Part shown: positions 18,221-25,964 of the stretch, in pieces
Layout of the letters: each line of letters opens with the position of its first letter
Numbering within the stretch: the stretch's first letter is position 1
Source: Candidatus Promineifilum breve
GTDB taxonomy: Bacteria > Chloroflexota > Anaerolineae > Promineifilales > Promineifilaceae
Assembly (NCBI RefSeq): GCF_900066015.1
Contig: NZ_LN890655.1
Location: 3,760,726-3,824,725 of the forward strand
Length of the DNA stretch: 64,000 nt
Direction: 5' to 3'
Notes under the pieces: model-generated
The model's input: the letters and a program-made list of their open reading frames with translations, nothing else
What the model was told of the DNA's origin: nothing
Database searches by the model: none
Program-made: the position numbers and the translations under genes

Positions 18221-19231
18221 ATGTCCTGGTCAGACTGGTATAAGGTGGAGCAGTTGCCGTGGCCGGCCGATTGGGCGGCGCTGTTCGGCCGCGCCGCGCC
18301 GCTGGTGGTGGAGATCGGCTTCGGCACCGGCCGCTTTCTGATCGATTTGGCCCGGCGGCGGCCGGAAGTCAACGTGCTGGGGCTGGAAATATCGATCCCC
18401 GCCGTGCGCATTGCCGGGCGCAAGGTGCAGCGCGGCGGCCTGCCCAACGTTGTGCTGATGCAGGCCAGCGCCCCGGCCGCCCTGCAAGCACTGTGCCGGC
18501 CCGGCAGTGTGGCCGAAGTGATCATCAACTTTCCCGATCCCTGGCCCAAGAAAGACCAACTCGGCCGCCGCCTCATCGATGACGGGTTCCTGTGCCTGCT
18601 GGCGACGCGGATGGCCCCGGATGCACCGCTCGACATCGCCACCGACGTGGTGAGCTACGCCGAACAGATCGCCGCCTGCCTGGCGCGCTCGCCCCATTTC
18701 GCCAGCCGATTGGACGCGCCCTATGCCCTCGATGATCCGGGCCGACTGCCCACCAAGTATGAATTAGCCGGTTTGCGCGAGGGGCGTCCGCCGCGCTACT
18801 TCCAATGGCGGCGCAACGGGACGCCGGCCACCGATCCCTTTCCCATCCCCCAGGAGTATGCCATGCCCCACGTCGTCCTGCGGCTGCCGGCCGATCCGGC
18901 CGAGATCGGCCGCCGCTTCCGCCCCACGGTCATCGAACGCGAGGCGGCGCGCATTCGCTTCATCGATGCCTATCAATCGTTGCGTAACGGCAAGTTGTTG
19001 ATCGAGACCTACATCAACGAAGAGCCGATCCTGCAACGGCTGGCGTTGGAGATACGGGCGCGGCCGGCGGGCGAGATCGTCATCGCCCTGGCCGAGGTTG
19101 GCTTCCCGCGGCCGACACGCGGCGTGCATCTGGCCGTCGGCGCGCTGGTCGATTGGCTGCGCGAGGAATTTCCATCATTAGTCGTCGTCCAATCGACGTT
19201 ACAGGAGGCGCATGACGACGGCGCGGGTTAA
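18221..19231 (+). CDS. trmB: tRNA (guanine-N7-)-methyltransferase with C-terminal extension
   Basis: TrmB methylates G46 of tRNA with SAM. The SAM motif VVEIGFGTGRFLIDLA and the family motif INFPDPWPKKDQ are present, followed by RLPTKYE. The ATG at 18221 fits the promoter; a GTG ten codons upstream overlaps the -35 region. Residues beyond about 205 form an extra ~130-residue domain not found in typical TrmB (~210-240 residues). An ATG at 18861 preceded by CAGGAG could allow separate translation of it, but this is speculative. The last 20 bases overlap the next gene. Confidence 0.9.
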   Translation: MSWSDWYKVEQLPWPADWAALFGRAAPLVVEIGFGTGRFLIDLARRRPEVNVLGLEISIPAVRIAGRKVQRGGLPNVVLMQASAPAALQALCRPGSVAEVIINFPDPWPKKDQLGRRLIDDGFLCLLATRMAPDAPLDIATDVVSYAEQIAACLARSPHFASRLDAPYALDDPGRLPTKYELAGLREGRPPRYFQWRRNGTPATDPFPIPQEYAMPHVVLRLPADPAEIGRRFRPTVIEREAARIRFIDAYQSLRNGKLLIETYINEEPILQRLALEIRARPAGEIVIALAEVGFPRPTRGVHLAVGALVDWLREEFPSLVVVQSTLQEAHDDGAG

Positions 19232-19994
19232 CGGCATTGCGCTCCATTATCAGGAAGCGGGCACGGGGGAACCGCTGCTCTTGCTCCACGGCCTCGGTTC
19301 GCGTAGTGACGATTGGGAGATGCAGCTGCCGGCCTTCGCCGGGCGCTACCGGGTCATCGCCCCCGACCTGCGCGGCCACGGCCGCAGCGCCAAGCCGCCC
19401 GGCCCCTATAGCGTGCCCATGATGGCCGCCGACGTGCTCGGCTTGCTGGATCACCTTAATGTGACGGCGGCCCACGTTGTCGGTCTGTCGATGGGCGGCA
19501 TGATCGCCTTTCAACTGGCGGTCGATTGCCCGGCGCGCGTGCGCAGCCTGACCATCGTCAACAGCGGCCCGGCACTCGTGGCGCGCACGGTGGGGGAGTG
19601 GTTGCGCGTTCAACAGCGGCTGCTCCTGGCCCGCTTCTCCGGCCCCACGCGCACGGGCCACTTCCTGAGCCGCCGCCTCTTCCCCAAGCCGGAGCAGGAG
19701 GCGTTGCGCGCCCAGTTCATCGAACGCTGGTCGGCCAACGACCCGGCGGCCTATCTGGCGTCGCTGCGGGCGCTGGTCGGCTGGAGCGTGCTGGAGCGGG
19801 TGGGCGAGATAACATGTCCGGTGCTGGTCATCTCTGGCGACCGCGACTACACGCCGGTCGAAACCAAGCGGGCCTACACCGCGCTCATCCCGCGGGCCAG
19901 GCTGGTCATCGTTGAGGATTCCGGCCACGCCACGCCCATCGATCAGGCCGAGCGGTTCAATGCCTCTGTGCTGGAATTTCTGTCCGGCTCTTAA
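19212..19994 (+). CDS. Alpha/beta hydrolase
   Basis: The 260-residue product is an alpha/beta-hydrolase-fold protein. The oxyanion motif LLLHGLGSRSDDW is at about 24-36, the nucleophile elbow GLSMGGM at about 93-99, the acid Asp in VISGDRDYTP and the catalytic His in EDSGHATP near the C-terminus. Such proteins include esterases, haloperoxidase-like enzymes and lactonases; the substrate is not identifiable. The ATG at 19212 follows an ACAGGAGG site and overlaps the end of trmB by 20 bases. Confidence 0.9.
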   Translation: MTTARVNGIALHYQEAGTGEPLLLLHGLGSRSDDWEMQLPAFAGRYRVIAPDLRGHGRSAKPPGPYSVPMMAADVLGLLDHLNVTAAHVVGLSMGGMIAFQLAVDCPARVRSLTIVNSGPALVARTVGEWLRVQQRLLLARFSGPTRTGHFLSRRLFPKPEQEALRAQFIERWSANDPAAYLASLRALVGWSVLERVGEITCPVLVISGDRDYTPVETKRAYTALIPRARLVIVEDSGHATPIDQAERFNASVLEFLSGS

Positions 19995-20006
19995 AGGATT
20001 AGACGT

Positions 20007-20765
20007 ATGAGAATCTTAATCGCGGGCGAAATCCCGTTCATCGACGAAGTGGAACGCCTCTGCCGTCGCGCCGGCCACAACGTGCGCGTCTATCTGGTAG
20101 AAGATTTTCTGGGGGCGATGGAGGCCGAGATCGACGTGGCCCATCTGGCCGACGTGGAGATCGCCATTGAGCTGCACAACGAATCGGCGGCCACGAAGCA
20201 GGAACTGCTGACCGCCCTGAGCGCGGCCATACCCGCCGACGCGCTCATCCTGACCTCGGCCCTGGCGACCGGGGCGACGCAGGCCGCGGCCTGGACAAGC
20301 CATCCCGAACGGGTGGTGGGGTTTGCCGTGGTGCCGCCCGTGCCCGATGAGGGCATTGTGGAACTGGCCGTCGCCCTGCAAACCGAGGAACAGGCGCTGG
20401 TGCAGGCGGAGTTGTTCTGGCACGGCTTAGGGCAGGAGACGGTTATTGTGGCCGACGGGCCGGGTCTGGTGCGGGCGCGGACGGTCTGCTGCCTGATCAA
20501 CGAGGCCGCCGGCCTGCTATCGGAAGGGGTAGCCTCGGCCGAGGACATCGATCGGGCCATGCGCCTGGGCATGAACTTCCCCCACGGCCCGCTGGCCTGG
20601 GCCGACCAGATCGGCCTGGACGCGGTGCTGGGCGTGATGACCGGCTTGTTCAATGAGATGGGCGACGACCGCTATCGGCCGTCGCCCCTGTTGCGCCGCA
20701 TGGTGGCCGCGGATATGCTCGGCCGCAAGACCGGCCGCGGCTTCTATCCCTATGACGATGAATAA
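20007..20765 (+). CDS. 3-hydroxyacyl-CoA dehydrogenase-like protein with degenerate NAD site
   Basis: The C-terminal ~95 residues match the 3-hydroxyacyl-CoA dehydrogenase C-terminal domain: GLVRARTVCCLINEA, GMNFPHGPLAWADQIG and the end motif GRKTGRGFYPY. The N-terminal domain has a Rossmann-like outline but lacks the usual GxGxMG loop (it begins MRILIAGEIPFIDEV). Catalysis with NAD is therefore uncertain. At 252 residues it is shorter than typical 3-hydroxybutyryl-CoA dehydrogenase (~285). It follows the hydrolase gene by 12 bases, suggesting one operon. Confidence 0.8.
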   Translation: MRILIAGEIPFIDEVERLCRRAGHNVRVYLVEDFLGAMEAEIDVAHLADVEIAIELHNESAATKQELLTALSAAIPADALILTSALATGATQAAAWTSHPERVVGFAVVPPVPDEGIVELAVALQTEEQALVQAELFWHGLGQETVIVADGPGLVRARTVCCLINEAAGLLSEGVASAEDIDRAMRLGMNFPHGPLAWADQIGLDAVLGVMTGLFNEMGDDRYRPSPLLRRMVAADMLGRKTGRGFYPYDDE

Positions 20766-20778
20766 ACCGGCGGGATGC

Positions 20779-21054
20779 TTATAGCTCCTCCGGATATGGC
20801 TTCACGTCCGGGCCGATGAACGCCTGGAATAGAGCCAGCACCTCGCCCGGTTCGGCGTGGCGGCCGATGTCCTTCTTGGAGAAGAGTACCTGGTCATTAA
20901 CCGTGAATTTGAACACGCCCTTGCTGCCGGTGATGAACTCAAAGCGGCTGATGACGTGGTGATACCGGCTCATAATGTCGTCCGCCACACGGGCGGCACG
21001 GGGCCAGTAGTTTCAGGGGACGCAATATTCAAGGGTGATTTTGAGCGATTCCAT
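20779..21054 (-). CDS. Selenoprotein of the SelW/Rdx family (Sec encoded by UGA)
   Basis: Read through one in-frame UGA, this frame gives a 91-residue protein starting MESLKITLEYCVPUNYWPRA. The CVPU sequence (residues 11-14) is the CxxU redox motif at the position known for SelW/SelT/SelH (Rdx) proteins. The rest fits the same small thioredoxin-like fold: FEFITGSKGVFKFTVNDQVL, then FSKKDIGRHAEPGEV. The UGA is at 21015-21013 and is followed by a hairpin of SECIS type. The ATG at 21054 has an AGAGGT site five bases upstream and a good promoter. Without UGA readthrough only a 13-residue peptide, or a piece lacking the motif, would be made. Confidence 0.85.
20979..21000 (-). promoter_or_regulatory. 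Bacterial SECIS-like hairpin
   Basis: On the - strand the sequence after the UGA folds into a stem CCGCC/GGCGG with loop CGTGT, extended below by CGT/ACG past one bulged G. The loop starts 21 bases after the UGA and has G as its second base. Bacterial SECIS elements recognised by SelB have this placement and a loop guanine. No sequence match to a known SECIS was computed. Confidence 0.7.
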
Positions 21055-21093
21055 GATATACCTCTGGGAATTGGGTAGATATGAAGTGGGCTT

Positions 21094-21122
21094 ATCTTAG
21101 ATGGAATGTGAATCGCCGTCAA
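21094..21122 (-). promoter_or_regulatory. Promoter of the selenoprotein gene
   Basis: On the - strand TTGACG (21122-21117) and TAAGAT (21099-21094) are spaced by exactly 17 bases. The expected start leaves a leader of about 33 bases ending in the AGAGGT ribosome-binding site. It stands back to back with the tRNA-Ala promoter. Confidence 0.7.
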
Positions 21123-21129
21123 TCCTTGC

Positions 21130-21158
21130 TTGACACCATGCCGCTTCTAGGCTAAAAT
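21130..21158 (+). promoter_or_regulatory. Promoter of the tRNA-Ala/leuS transcript
   Basis: TTGACA (21130-21135) and TAAAAT (21153-21158) are spaced by 17 bases, close to consensus. Transcription should start near 21165, eight bases before the first tRNA-Ala. No clear terminator with a T-tract follows that tRNA, so the transcript may run on into the T-box leader. Confidence 0.8.
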
Positions 21159-21172
21159 CCAATCTTGCTGTT

Positions 21173-21245
<73 letters not shown>

Positions 21246-21284
21246 CTGGACGGCGGGGCAAACGCCCCCGATGCAGCTTACAAT

Positions 21285-21600
21285 CGAAGAGATAAAGGCA
21301 GTGATCAGGAGTAGTAGGCGCGTAGGCTAGAGAGCCGCCCCACGGCTGAAAGGGTGGCAGCGGTCGCCGAACTCGCCTGAGAGCCGCGCCGGTGAAACAA
21401 ATAGCCGGTGCCGGATTACGCCCGTTACGCGTTAAAGTGGATGGTATGGGCCTGTAGCTCAATTGGGAGAGCGCCACAATGGCATTGTGGAGGTCAAGGG
21501 TTCGAACCCCTTCAGGTCCACTTTTGTACCGTCAATCAGAGTGGTACCGCGGAACCCCTTTCGTCTCTGAGCGAAAGGGGTTCTTTTGTTTTTCAGGCTA
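21285..21600 (+). promoter_or_regulatory. Leucine T-box leader of leuS, containing a tRNA-Ala gene
   Basis: Stem I begins near GATAAAGG at 21291. Its specifier loop has AGTA (21313-21316) on the 5' side and GAA (21369-21371) on the 3' side, flanked by pairs GGCG/CGCC above and CAGG/CCTG below. The codon after GAA is CTC (21372-21374), a leucine codon, matching the downstream gene leuS. The conserved CCCGTTA is at 21421. The T-box TGGTACCGCGG is at 21542-21552, with antiterminator stem CAGAG/CTCTG. The terminator hairpin AACCCCTTTCG/CGAAAGGGGTT lies at 21553-21582 and is followed by a T-rich tract. Uncharged tRNA-Leu should favour the antiterminator and leuS expression. A complete tRNA-Ala gene lies between the CCCGTTA and the T-box. 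Confidence 0.85.
21448..21520 (+). tRNA. tRNA-Ala (anticodon GGC), inside the leuS T-box leader
   Basis: A complete 73-base cloverleaf: acceptor GGGCCTG/CAGGTCC with G3:U70, D stem GCTC/GAGC, anticodon stem CCACA/TGTGG with loop ATGGCAT (anticodon GGC), T stem AAGGG/CCCTT around TTCGAAC. All stems pair, so it is not a relic. CCA is not encoded. It shares its acceptor and D-arm sequence with the tRNA-Ala(CGC) 200 bases upstream, so the two are related copies. Its position separates stem I of the T-box from the antiterminator. Confidence 0.95.
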
Positions 21601-21622
21601 CTTAGTGTGGAGTTGAGTTTCC

Positions 21623-24394
21623 ATGAGCGACAGTTACGATCCGGCAAGCATCGAACCGAAATGGCAGGCCCAATGGGAGGCCGACGGCCTGTACCGTTCG
21701 CAGGTCGATTGGACGCGGCCCAAGCATTACGCCCTGACGATGCTGCCCTACCCCAGCGGCGATCTCCACATCGGCCACTGGTTCGCCATGACCCCTTCCG
21801 ACGCGCGGGCGCGCTTCATGCGTATGCGCGGCTACAACGTGCTCTTCCCGATGGGCTTCGACGCCTTCGGGCTGCCGGCCGAAACCGCGGCCATCCAGCG
21901 CAACATCCACCCCAAGACGTGGACGTATGCCAACATCGAGCGGATGCGCCGCCAACTGCGCAGCATGGGAGCCATGTTCGACTGGCAGCGCGAGGCGGTT
22001 AGCTGCGACCCGGCTTACTACCGCTGGACGGAATGGTTCTTCACACAGTTGTACGACCACGCCCTGGCCTATCGCGGCGAGGGCATGGTCAACTGGTCGG
22101 AGACGTTGCAAACCGTGCTGGCGAACGAGCAGGTGATCGACGGCAAGGACGAGCGCACCGGCCAGCCGGTTATTCAAAAGTTGATGGAGCAATGGTTCTT
22201 CGCCATCACCCGCTATAGCGAGGAGCTGCTGAGCTACCCCGGTCTGGATTGGCCGGAGCCGGTCAAGCTGATGCAGACCAACTGGATCGGCCGCAGCGAG
22301 GGCGCGCGCGTCGTCTTCACCGCCGAGACGGGCGACGCCATCGAAGTCTTCACCACCCGGCCCGACACGCTCTGGGGGGCGACCTTCATGGTGCTGGCTC
22401 CGGAGCACGACCTGGTGGATCAACTGACGACCGAGGCCCAGCGCGCCGCCGTGACCGACTACCGCGCCCAGGCGGCCCGCGCCACGGAGATCGAGCGCCT
22501 GTCGGACACGCGCGAGAAGACGGGCGTCTTCACCGGCGGCTATGCCGTCAACCCGGTCAACGGGTCGCGCATCCCGGTGTGGATCGCCGACTACGTGCTG
22601 AGTTCCTACGGCACGGGGGCCATCATGGCCGTGCCCGCCCACGACCAGCGCGACTTCGATTTTGCCCGCCGCTATGGGCTGGCGATCATCCCTGTCATCC
22701 AGCCGGAAGGGGAGGCACTGGACGGGGCGACGATGGCCACGGCCTACGTCGGCCCCGGCGTCATGGTCAACAGCGCCCAATTCGACGGCACACCGGTGAC
22801 GGCGGCCAAGGGCTTCGCCAATCCGTCGGTCAACGCCGTGGGCGACTGGCTGGCGGCCGAGGGGCTGGGCGGCAAGTCGGTCAATTTCCGGATGCGCGAC
22901 TGGCTGATCAGCCGCCAACGCTATTGGGGTGCGCCCATCCCGGCCATTTACAGCGAGGATGGGTCGATTGCCATGACCCCCGACGCGCAACTGCCGGTGC
23001 TATTGCCCGATGACGTGGAGTTCATGCCCACCGGCCAAAGCCCGCTCCACTTCCACGATGGCTTCCTGCACACCGTCGATTCATCCGGCCGCCCCGCCCG
23101 CCGCGAGACTGACACGATGGACACCTTCATGTGCTCGTCGTGGTATCAATATCGCTATCTCAGCCCGCGCTACGAGGGCGGCCCATTCGACCCGGTCGAG
23201 GCGGCCTACTGGCTGCCGGTCGACGTCTACACCGGCGGGGCGGAACACGCCACGATGCATTTGCTCTACACCCGCTTCTTCACCAAGGCCATGCGCGACC
23301 TGGGGCTGTTCGCCGCGGCCGAGGCCGAGATGCGCGCCCACGGCCGCGACCCGCGCGGCCAATTCGACGAGCCGATGATCATGCTGCGCAACCAGGGCCA
23401 GATTTTGGGCGCGGCCATCAACGGCGACACCGTGCTGGCTCGCGGCCGGCGCGAGGGCAGCGTCCTGCTGGCCGAGCACGTGGCCGTGGTCGATGCCGCC
23501 GCCACGACGCCGGGGGTCGCTGATAACACCGTGTCGGGCGAGATTATGAAGCGCACCGAGAACGTATTACAGATCGACGCCGGCGGCGAGGAGTGGTTCA
23601 CTGTCGAGGTGACGCCTGGGGCCGAAGTCGACATTCCGTCCATCGAAGGCCACAACAATGTTAACCAGTTGCGCCAACATCTGGAAATCCAGCGCATGTC
23701 GAAGAGCAAGGGCAACGTGGTCAACCCCGACGAACTGGTGGCCCAATTTGGCGCGGACACGGTGCGCGCCTATCTGATGTTCTTCGCCAAGTGGGATCAG
23801 GGCGGGCCGTGGAACTATGGCGGCATCAAGGGGCCGCAGCGGCTGTTGCAGGACGTGTGGGAGATCGGCCGGGCCGAATACGCGCCGACGGCCGAAGACG
23901 ACGCGGCCAGCCGCGCCCTACGCCGCAAGACGCACCAGACCATCCGCAAGGTGACCCAGGACCTGGATGAATTCTCATTCAACACGGCTGTGGCCGCGCT
24001 GATGGAACTGCGCAACACCATCCTGGCCGCCCGGCGCGAGGCCAACGTCGGCCGCGCCGCCTGGGATGAGGCCGTCGATAGCCTGCTGCTGCTGCTGGCC
24101 CCCGTCTCGCCCCACATCACCGAGGAGCTATGGGCGCGGCGCGGCCGGCCCACTAGCATCCACCAGCAGGCGTGGCCGGCGTTCGATGAGACCATCGCCC
24201 GCGAGGAAGTGATCGAGCTGGTCATCCAGCTCAACGGCAAGACGCGCGACAAGATCGAGGTGCCGGCCGGGCTGAGCGAGGATGAGTTGCGCCGTGTGGC
24301 CCTGGAGTCAGAGAAGGTGCGGCGCATGCTCGACGGCCGGACGCCGCGCAAGGTCATCATCGCTCGCGGCAGCCTGGTCAATATCGTCGCCTGA
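21623..24394 (+). CDS. leuS: Leucine-tRNA ligase
   Basis: LeuRS charges tRNA-Leu. The 923-residue class I synthetase carries the HIGH motif in MLPYPSGDLHIGHWFAM (about residues 40-56), the CP1 editing domain in the middle, and the KMSKS-type loop RMSKSKGNVVNPDEL near residue 692. The C-terminal part ends with the usual RKVI-type segment. It is a little longer than the common ~820-860 residues, mainly through insertions before the KMSKS loop. It is controlled by the leucine T-box upstream. Confidence 0.97.
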   Translation: MSDSYDPASIEPKWQAQWEADGLYRSQVDWTRPKHYALTMLPYPSGDLHIGHWFAMTPSDARARFMRMRGYNVLFPMGFDAFGLPAETAAIQRNIHPKTWTYANIERMRRQLRSMGAMFDWQREAVSCDPAYYRWTEWFFTQLYDHALAYRGEGMVNWSETLQTVLANEQVIDGKDERTGQPVIQKLMEQWFFAITRYSEELLSYPGLDWPEPVKLMQTNWIGRSEGARVVFTAETGDAIEVFTTRPDTLWGATFMVLAPEHDLVDQLTTEAQRAAVTDYRAQAARATEIERLSDTREKTGVFTGGYAVNPVNGSRIPVWIADYVLSSYGTGAIMAVPAHDQRDFDFARRYGLAIIPVIQPEGEALDGATMATAYVGPGVMVNSAQFDGTPVTAAKGFANPSVNAVGDWLAAEGLGGKSVNFRMRDWLISRQRYWGAPIPAIYSEDGSIAMTPDAQLPVLLPDDVEFMPTGQSPLHFHDGFLHTVDSSGRPARRETDTMDTFMCSSWYQYRYLSPRYEGGPFDPVEAAYWLPVDVYTGGAEHATMHLLYTRFFTKAMRDLGLFAAAEAEMRAHGRDPRGQFDEPMIMLRNQGQILGAAINGDTVLARGRREGSVLLAEHVAVVDAAATTPGVADNTVSGEIMKRTENVLQIDAGGEEWFTVEVTPGAEVDIPSIEGHNNVNQLRQHLEIQRMSKSKGNVVNPDELVAQFGADTVRAYLMFFAKWDQGGPWNYGGIKGPQRLLQDVWEIGRAEYAPTAEDDAASRALRRKTHQTIRKVTQDLDEFSFNTAVAALMELRNTILAARREANVGRAAWDEAVDSLLLLLAPVSPHITEELWARRGRPTSIHQQAWPAFDETIAREEVIELVIQLNGKTRDKIEVPAGLSEDELRRVALESEKVRRMLDGRTPRKVIIARGSLVNIVA

Positions 24395-24432
24395 AATGGG
24401 TGGGGCCGCGTTCTTAGGCCGGCCCCGCTCTC

Positions 24433-25071
24433 TCAGAGCGGCCCCGCCATCAGCCCGCCGACGCCCGTGACCAACTGGTAGAGGCCGAAGCCCAGCAGGC
24501 CGACAACCGACACGACGCCCAGCGCCCGATTGACGCGCGGATCGATCCGGCCCGCTCCGGCGAAGACCAGGATAAACACCATCAGGCCGCCGATGATGGC
24601 GACGTAGAAGCTGATCAGAAACCCCAGGCCGAAGGCCGGGCTGCGCCGCCACGCCTCCAGCAGGATCGGCCCGGCGACGGTGGCCCAAAATAGATAGGGG
24701 CCGGGGCTGAGAAAGTTCATCAGCGCGGCCCTGGTCAAGGTGCCCCGCAGGCTGCCCGGTGCCGCCGGTTGCGCGGTGGTTGAGCCGGTCGCGGTCTGGC
24801 GCAGTGACCGCCACGCCCCCCAGGCCAGATAGAGCAGAAACAGCCCCCCGCCAATCCGTAGGCCGGACAGGAAACCTTCCGGCAGCCGCGTCAGGACCAA
24901 CAGCACGAGGACGAGGATCGGGCCATCGCTGAGCAGCGGCGCGAAAGCCGCCGGCAGCGTCCGCCGCCAGCCGTCGCGGGCCAGCAGCGACAGCAGGAAG
25001 GCCTGGAACGCCCCCGGCTGGGCGGCGGCCGTCGCGCCGAGAATGAGGCCCTGGATGATGTAGGGGAGCAC
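24433..25071 (-). CDS. LysE-family amino-acid exporter
   Basis: The 212-residue product has about six hydrophobic segments and the LysE/RhtB family pattern: a polar N-terminal motif around AAAQPGAFQAFLLSLL, a linker with charged residues, and FLSPGPYLFWATVAGPIL in the second half. LysE-family proteins export basic or neutral amino acids; the substrate is not predictable. The start is a GTG. It lies 19 bases after map on the same strand, so they may be co-transcribed. It is convergent with leuS. Confidence 0.8.
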   Translation of the reverse strand: MLPYIIQGLILGATAAAQPGAFQAFLLSLLARDGWRRTLPAAFAPLLSDGPILVLVLLVLTRLPEGFLSGLRIGGGLFLLYLAWGAWRSLRQTATGSTTAQPAAPGSLRGTLTRAALMNFLSPGPYLFWATVAGPILLEAWRRSPAFGLGFLISFYVAIIGGLMVFILVFAGAGRIDPRVNRALGVVSVVGLLGFGLYQLVTGVGGLMAGPL

Positions 25072-25090
25072 GCGGTGACTTATCCGGCGG

Positions 25091-25855
25091 TTATAGCAAC
25101 GTGAGCAGTTCCGGGCCGTTGCGGGTGATGACCACCGTGTGCTCGAACTGCACCGAGAGCTTGCCGTCGGCGGTGATGACCGTCCAGCCGTCGGGCAGCA
25201 GGATCCAGTCGTGGACGCCCTCGTTGATCATCGGCTCGATGGTGAAAATCATGCCGGGGATCAGCCGCGGGCCGGGTTCGGCCTGGCGAATGTGGGAGAC
25301 GGACAGGTCTTCGTGCAAGGCGCGGCCGATGCCGTGGCCGCCCCATTCGTGGACGACGCTGACGCCCTGGGTGTCGGCGTAGTTCTCGATGGCCCGGCCG
25401 ATGTCGTTGAGGCGGTTGTTGTATTGGGCCACGTCGATGCCGCGCCGCAGCGACTCGCGGCCTACGGCCAGCAGCCGGTCGACGTGGGGCGCGACCTTGC
25501 CGACGGGATAGGTGACGCAGGCGTCGCCGCAGAAGCCCTTTAGCCGCAGGCCGATGTCGATGCCGATGATGTCCCCCTCCAGCAGCACGCGGCCGTCGGG
25601 CAGGCCGTGGCAAATCTCGTGGTTGACCGAGGCGCAGATGACGCCGGGGAAGGGGGGATGGTCGCGGTTGCGGCCGCGATACCCTTTGTAGAGCGTTTCT
25701 GCCCCTTGCTTATAGATGTGGTTCTCTACCAGTTGATCGAGCTGCTTCAGCGTGACGCCGGGTTTAATATTCTCTTCCAGGATGGCGAAGCATTCGGCCA
25801 CCAGCCGGCCGGCGGCGCGCATCCGGGTTATCTCTTTGCCGTTTTTCAATCTCAT
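25091..25855 (-). CDS. map: Methionine aminopeptidase, type I
   Basis: The enzyme removes the initiator methionine from new proteins. The 254 residues from ATG 25855 have the metal ligands in DIGLRLKGFCGDACVTYPVG (two Asp), the His in GGHGIGRALHED, and the Glu residues in FTIEPMIN and VQFEHTVVIT. A TATACT box lies 11 bases before the ATG, so the leader is very short; an alternative start seven codons upstream overlaps this box. In many bacteria map is in the spc cluster; here it is separate. Confidence 0.95.
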   Translation of the reverse strand: MRLKNGKEITRMRAAGRLVAECFAILEENIKPGVTLKQLDQLVENHIYKQGAETLYKGYRGRNRDHPPFPGVICASVNHEICHGLPDGRVLLEGDIIGIDIGLRLKGFCGDACVTYPVGKVAPHVDRLLAVGRESLRRGIDVAQYNNRLNDIGRAIENYADTQGVSVVHEWGGHGIGRALHEDLSVSHIRQAEPGPRLIPGMIFTIEPMINEGVHDWILLPDGWTVITADGKLSVQFEHTVVITRNGPELLTLL

Positions 25856-25872
25856 AACGAACAGGGAGTATA

Positions 25873-25916
25873 CCACAAAAACGGCCCGCCGCTTAAGCGG
25901 TGGGCCGTTTTTGTGG
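25873..25916. terminator. Strong bidirectional terminator
   Basis: A perfect 15-bp inverted repeat (CCACAAAAACGGCCC and its complement) encloses a second palindrome, CCGCTTAAGCGG. Read on the - strand the stem ends in TTTTTGTGG. It ends the FAS1-protein transcript just before map begins. Confidence 0.85.
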
Positions 25917-25964
25917 TGGTGGAGTGGGCTAACCGGCGCGGTCAGCCCGATAATAGAGCTTCGT

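Noticed and set aside
20779-20988. Gene starting after the UGA, without selenocysteine
   Set aside because: It would lack the redox motif and starts at a GTG without a ribosome-binding site, while the upstream part has a promoter, a ribosome-binding site and continuous family similarity across the UGA.
20779-21054. SelW-like gene as a pseudogene with a nonsense mutation
   Set aside because: The UGA is exactly at the Sec position of the family, and a SECIS-like hairpin follows. A random stop falling there is improbable.
24400-24440. Terminator between leuS and the LysE gene
   Set aside because: There are GC-rich palindromic parts (CCGCTC/GAGCGG), but they overlap the LysE coding end and have no T-tract, so I could not support a distinct element.
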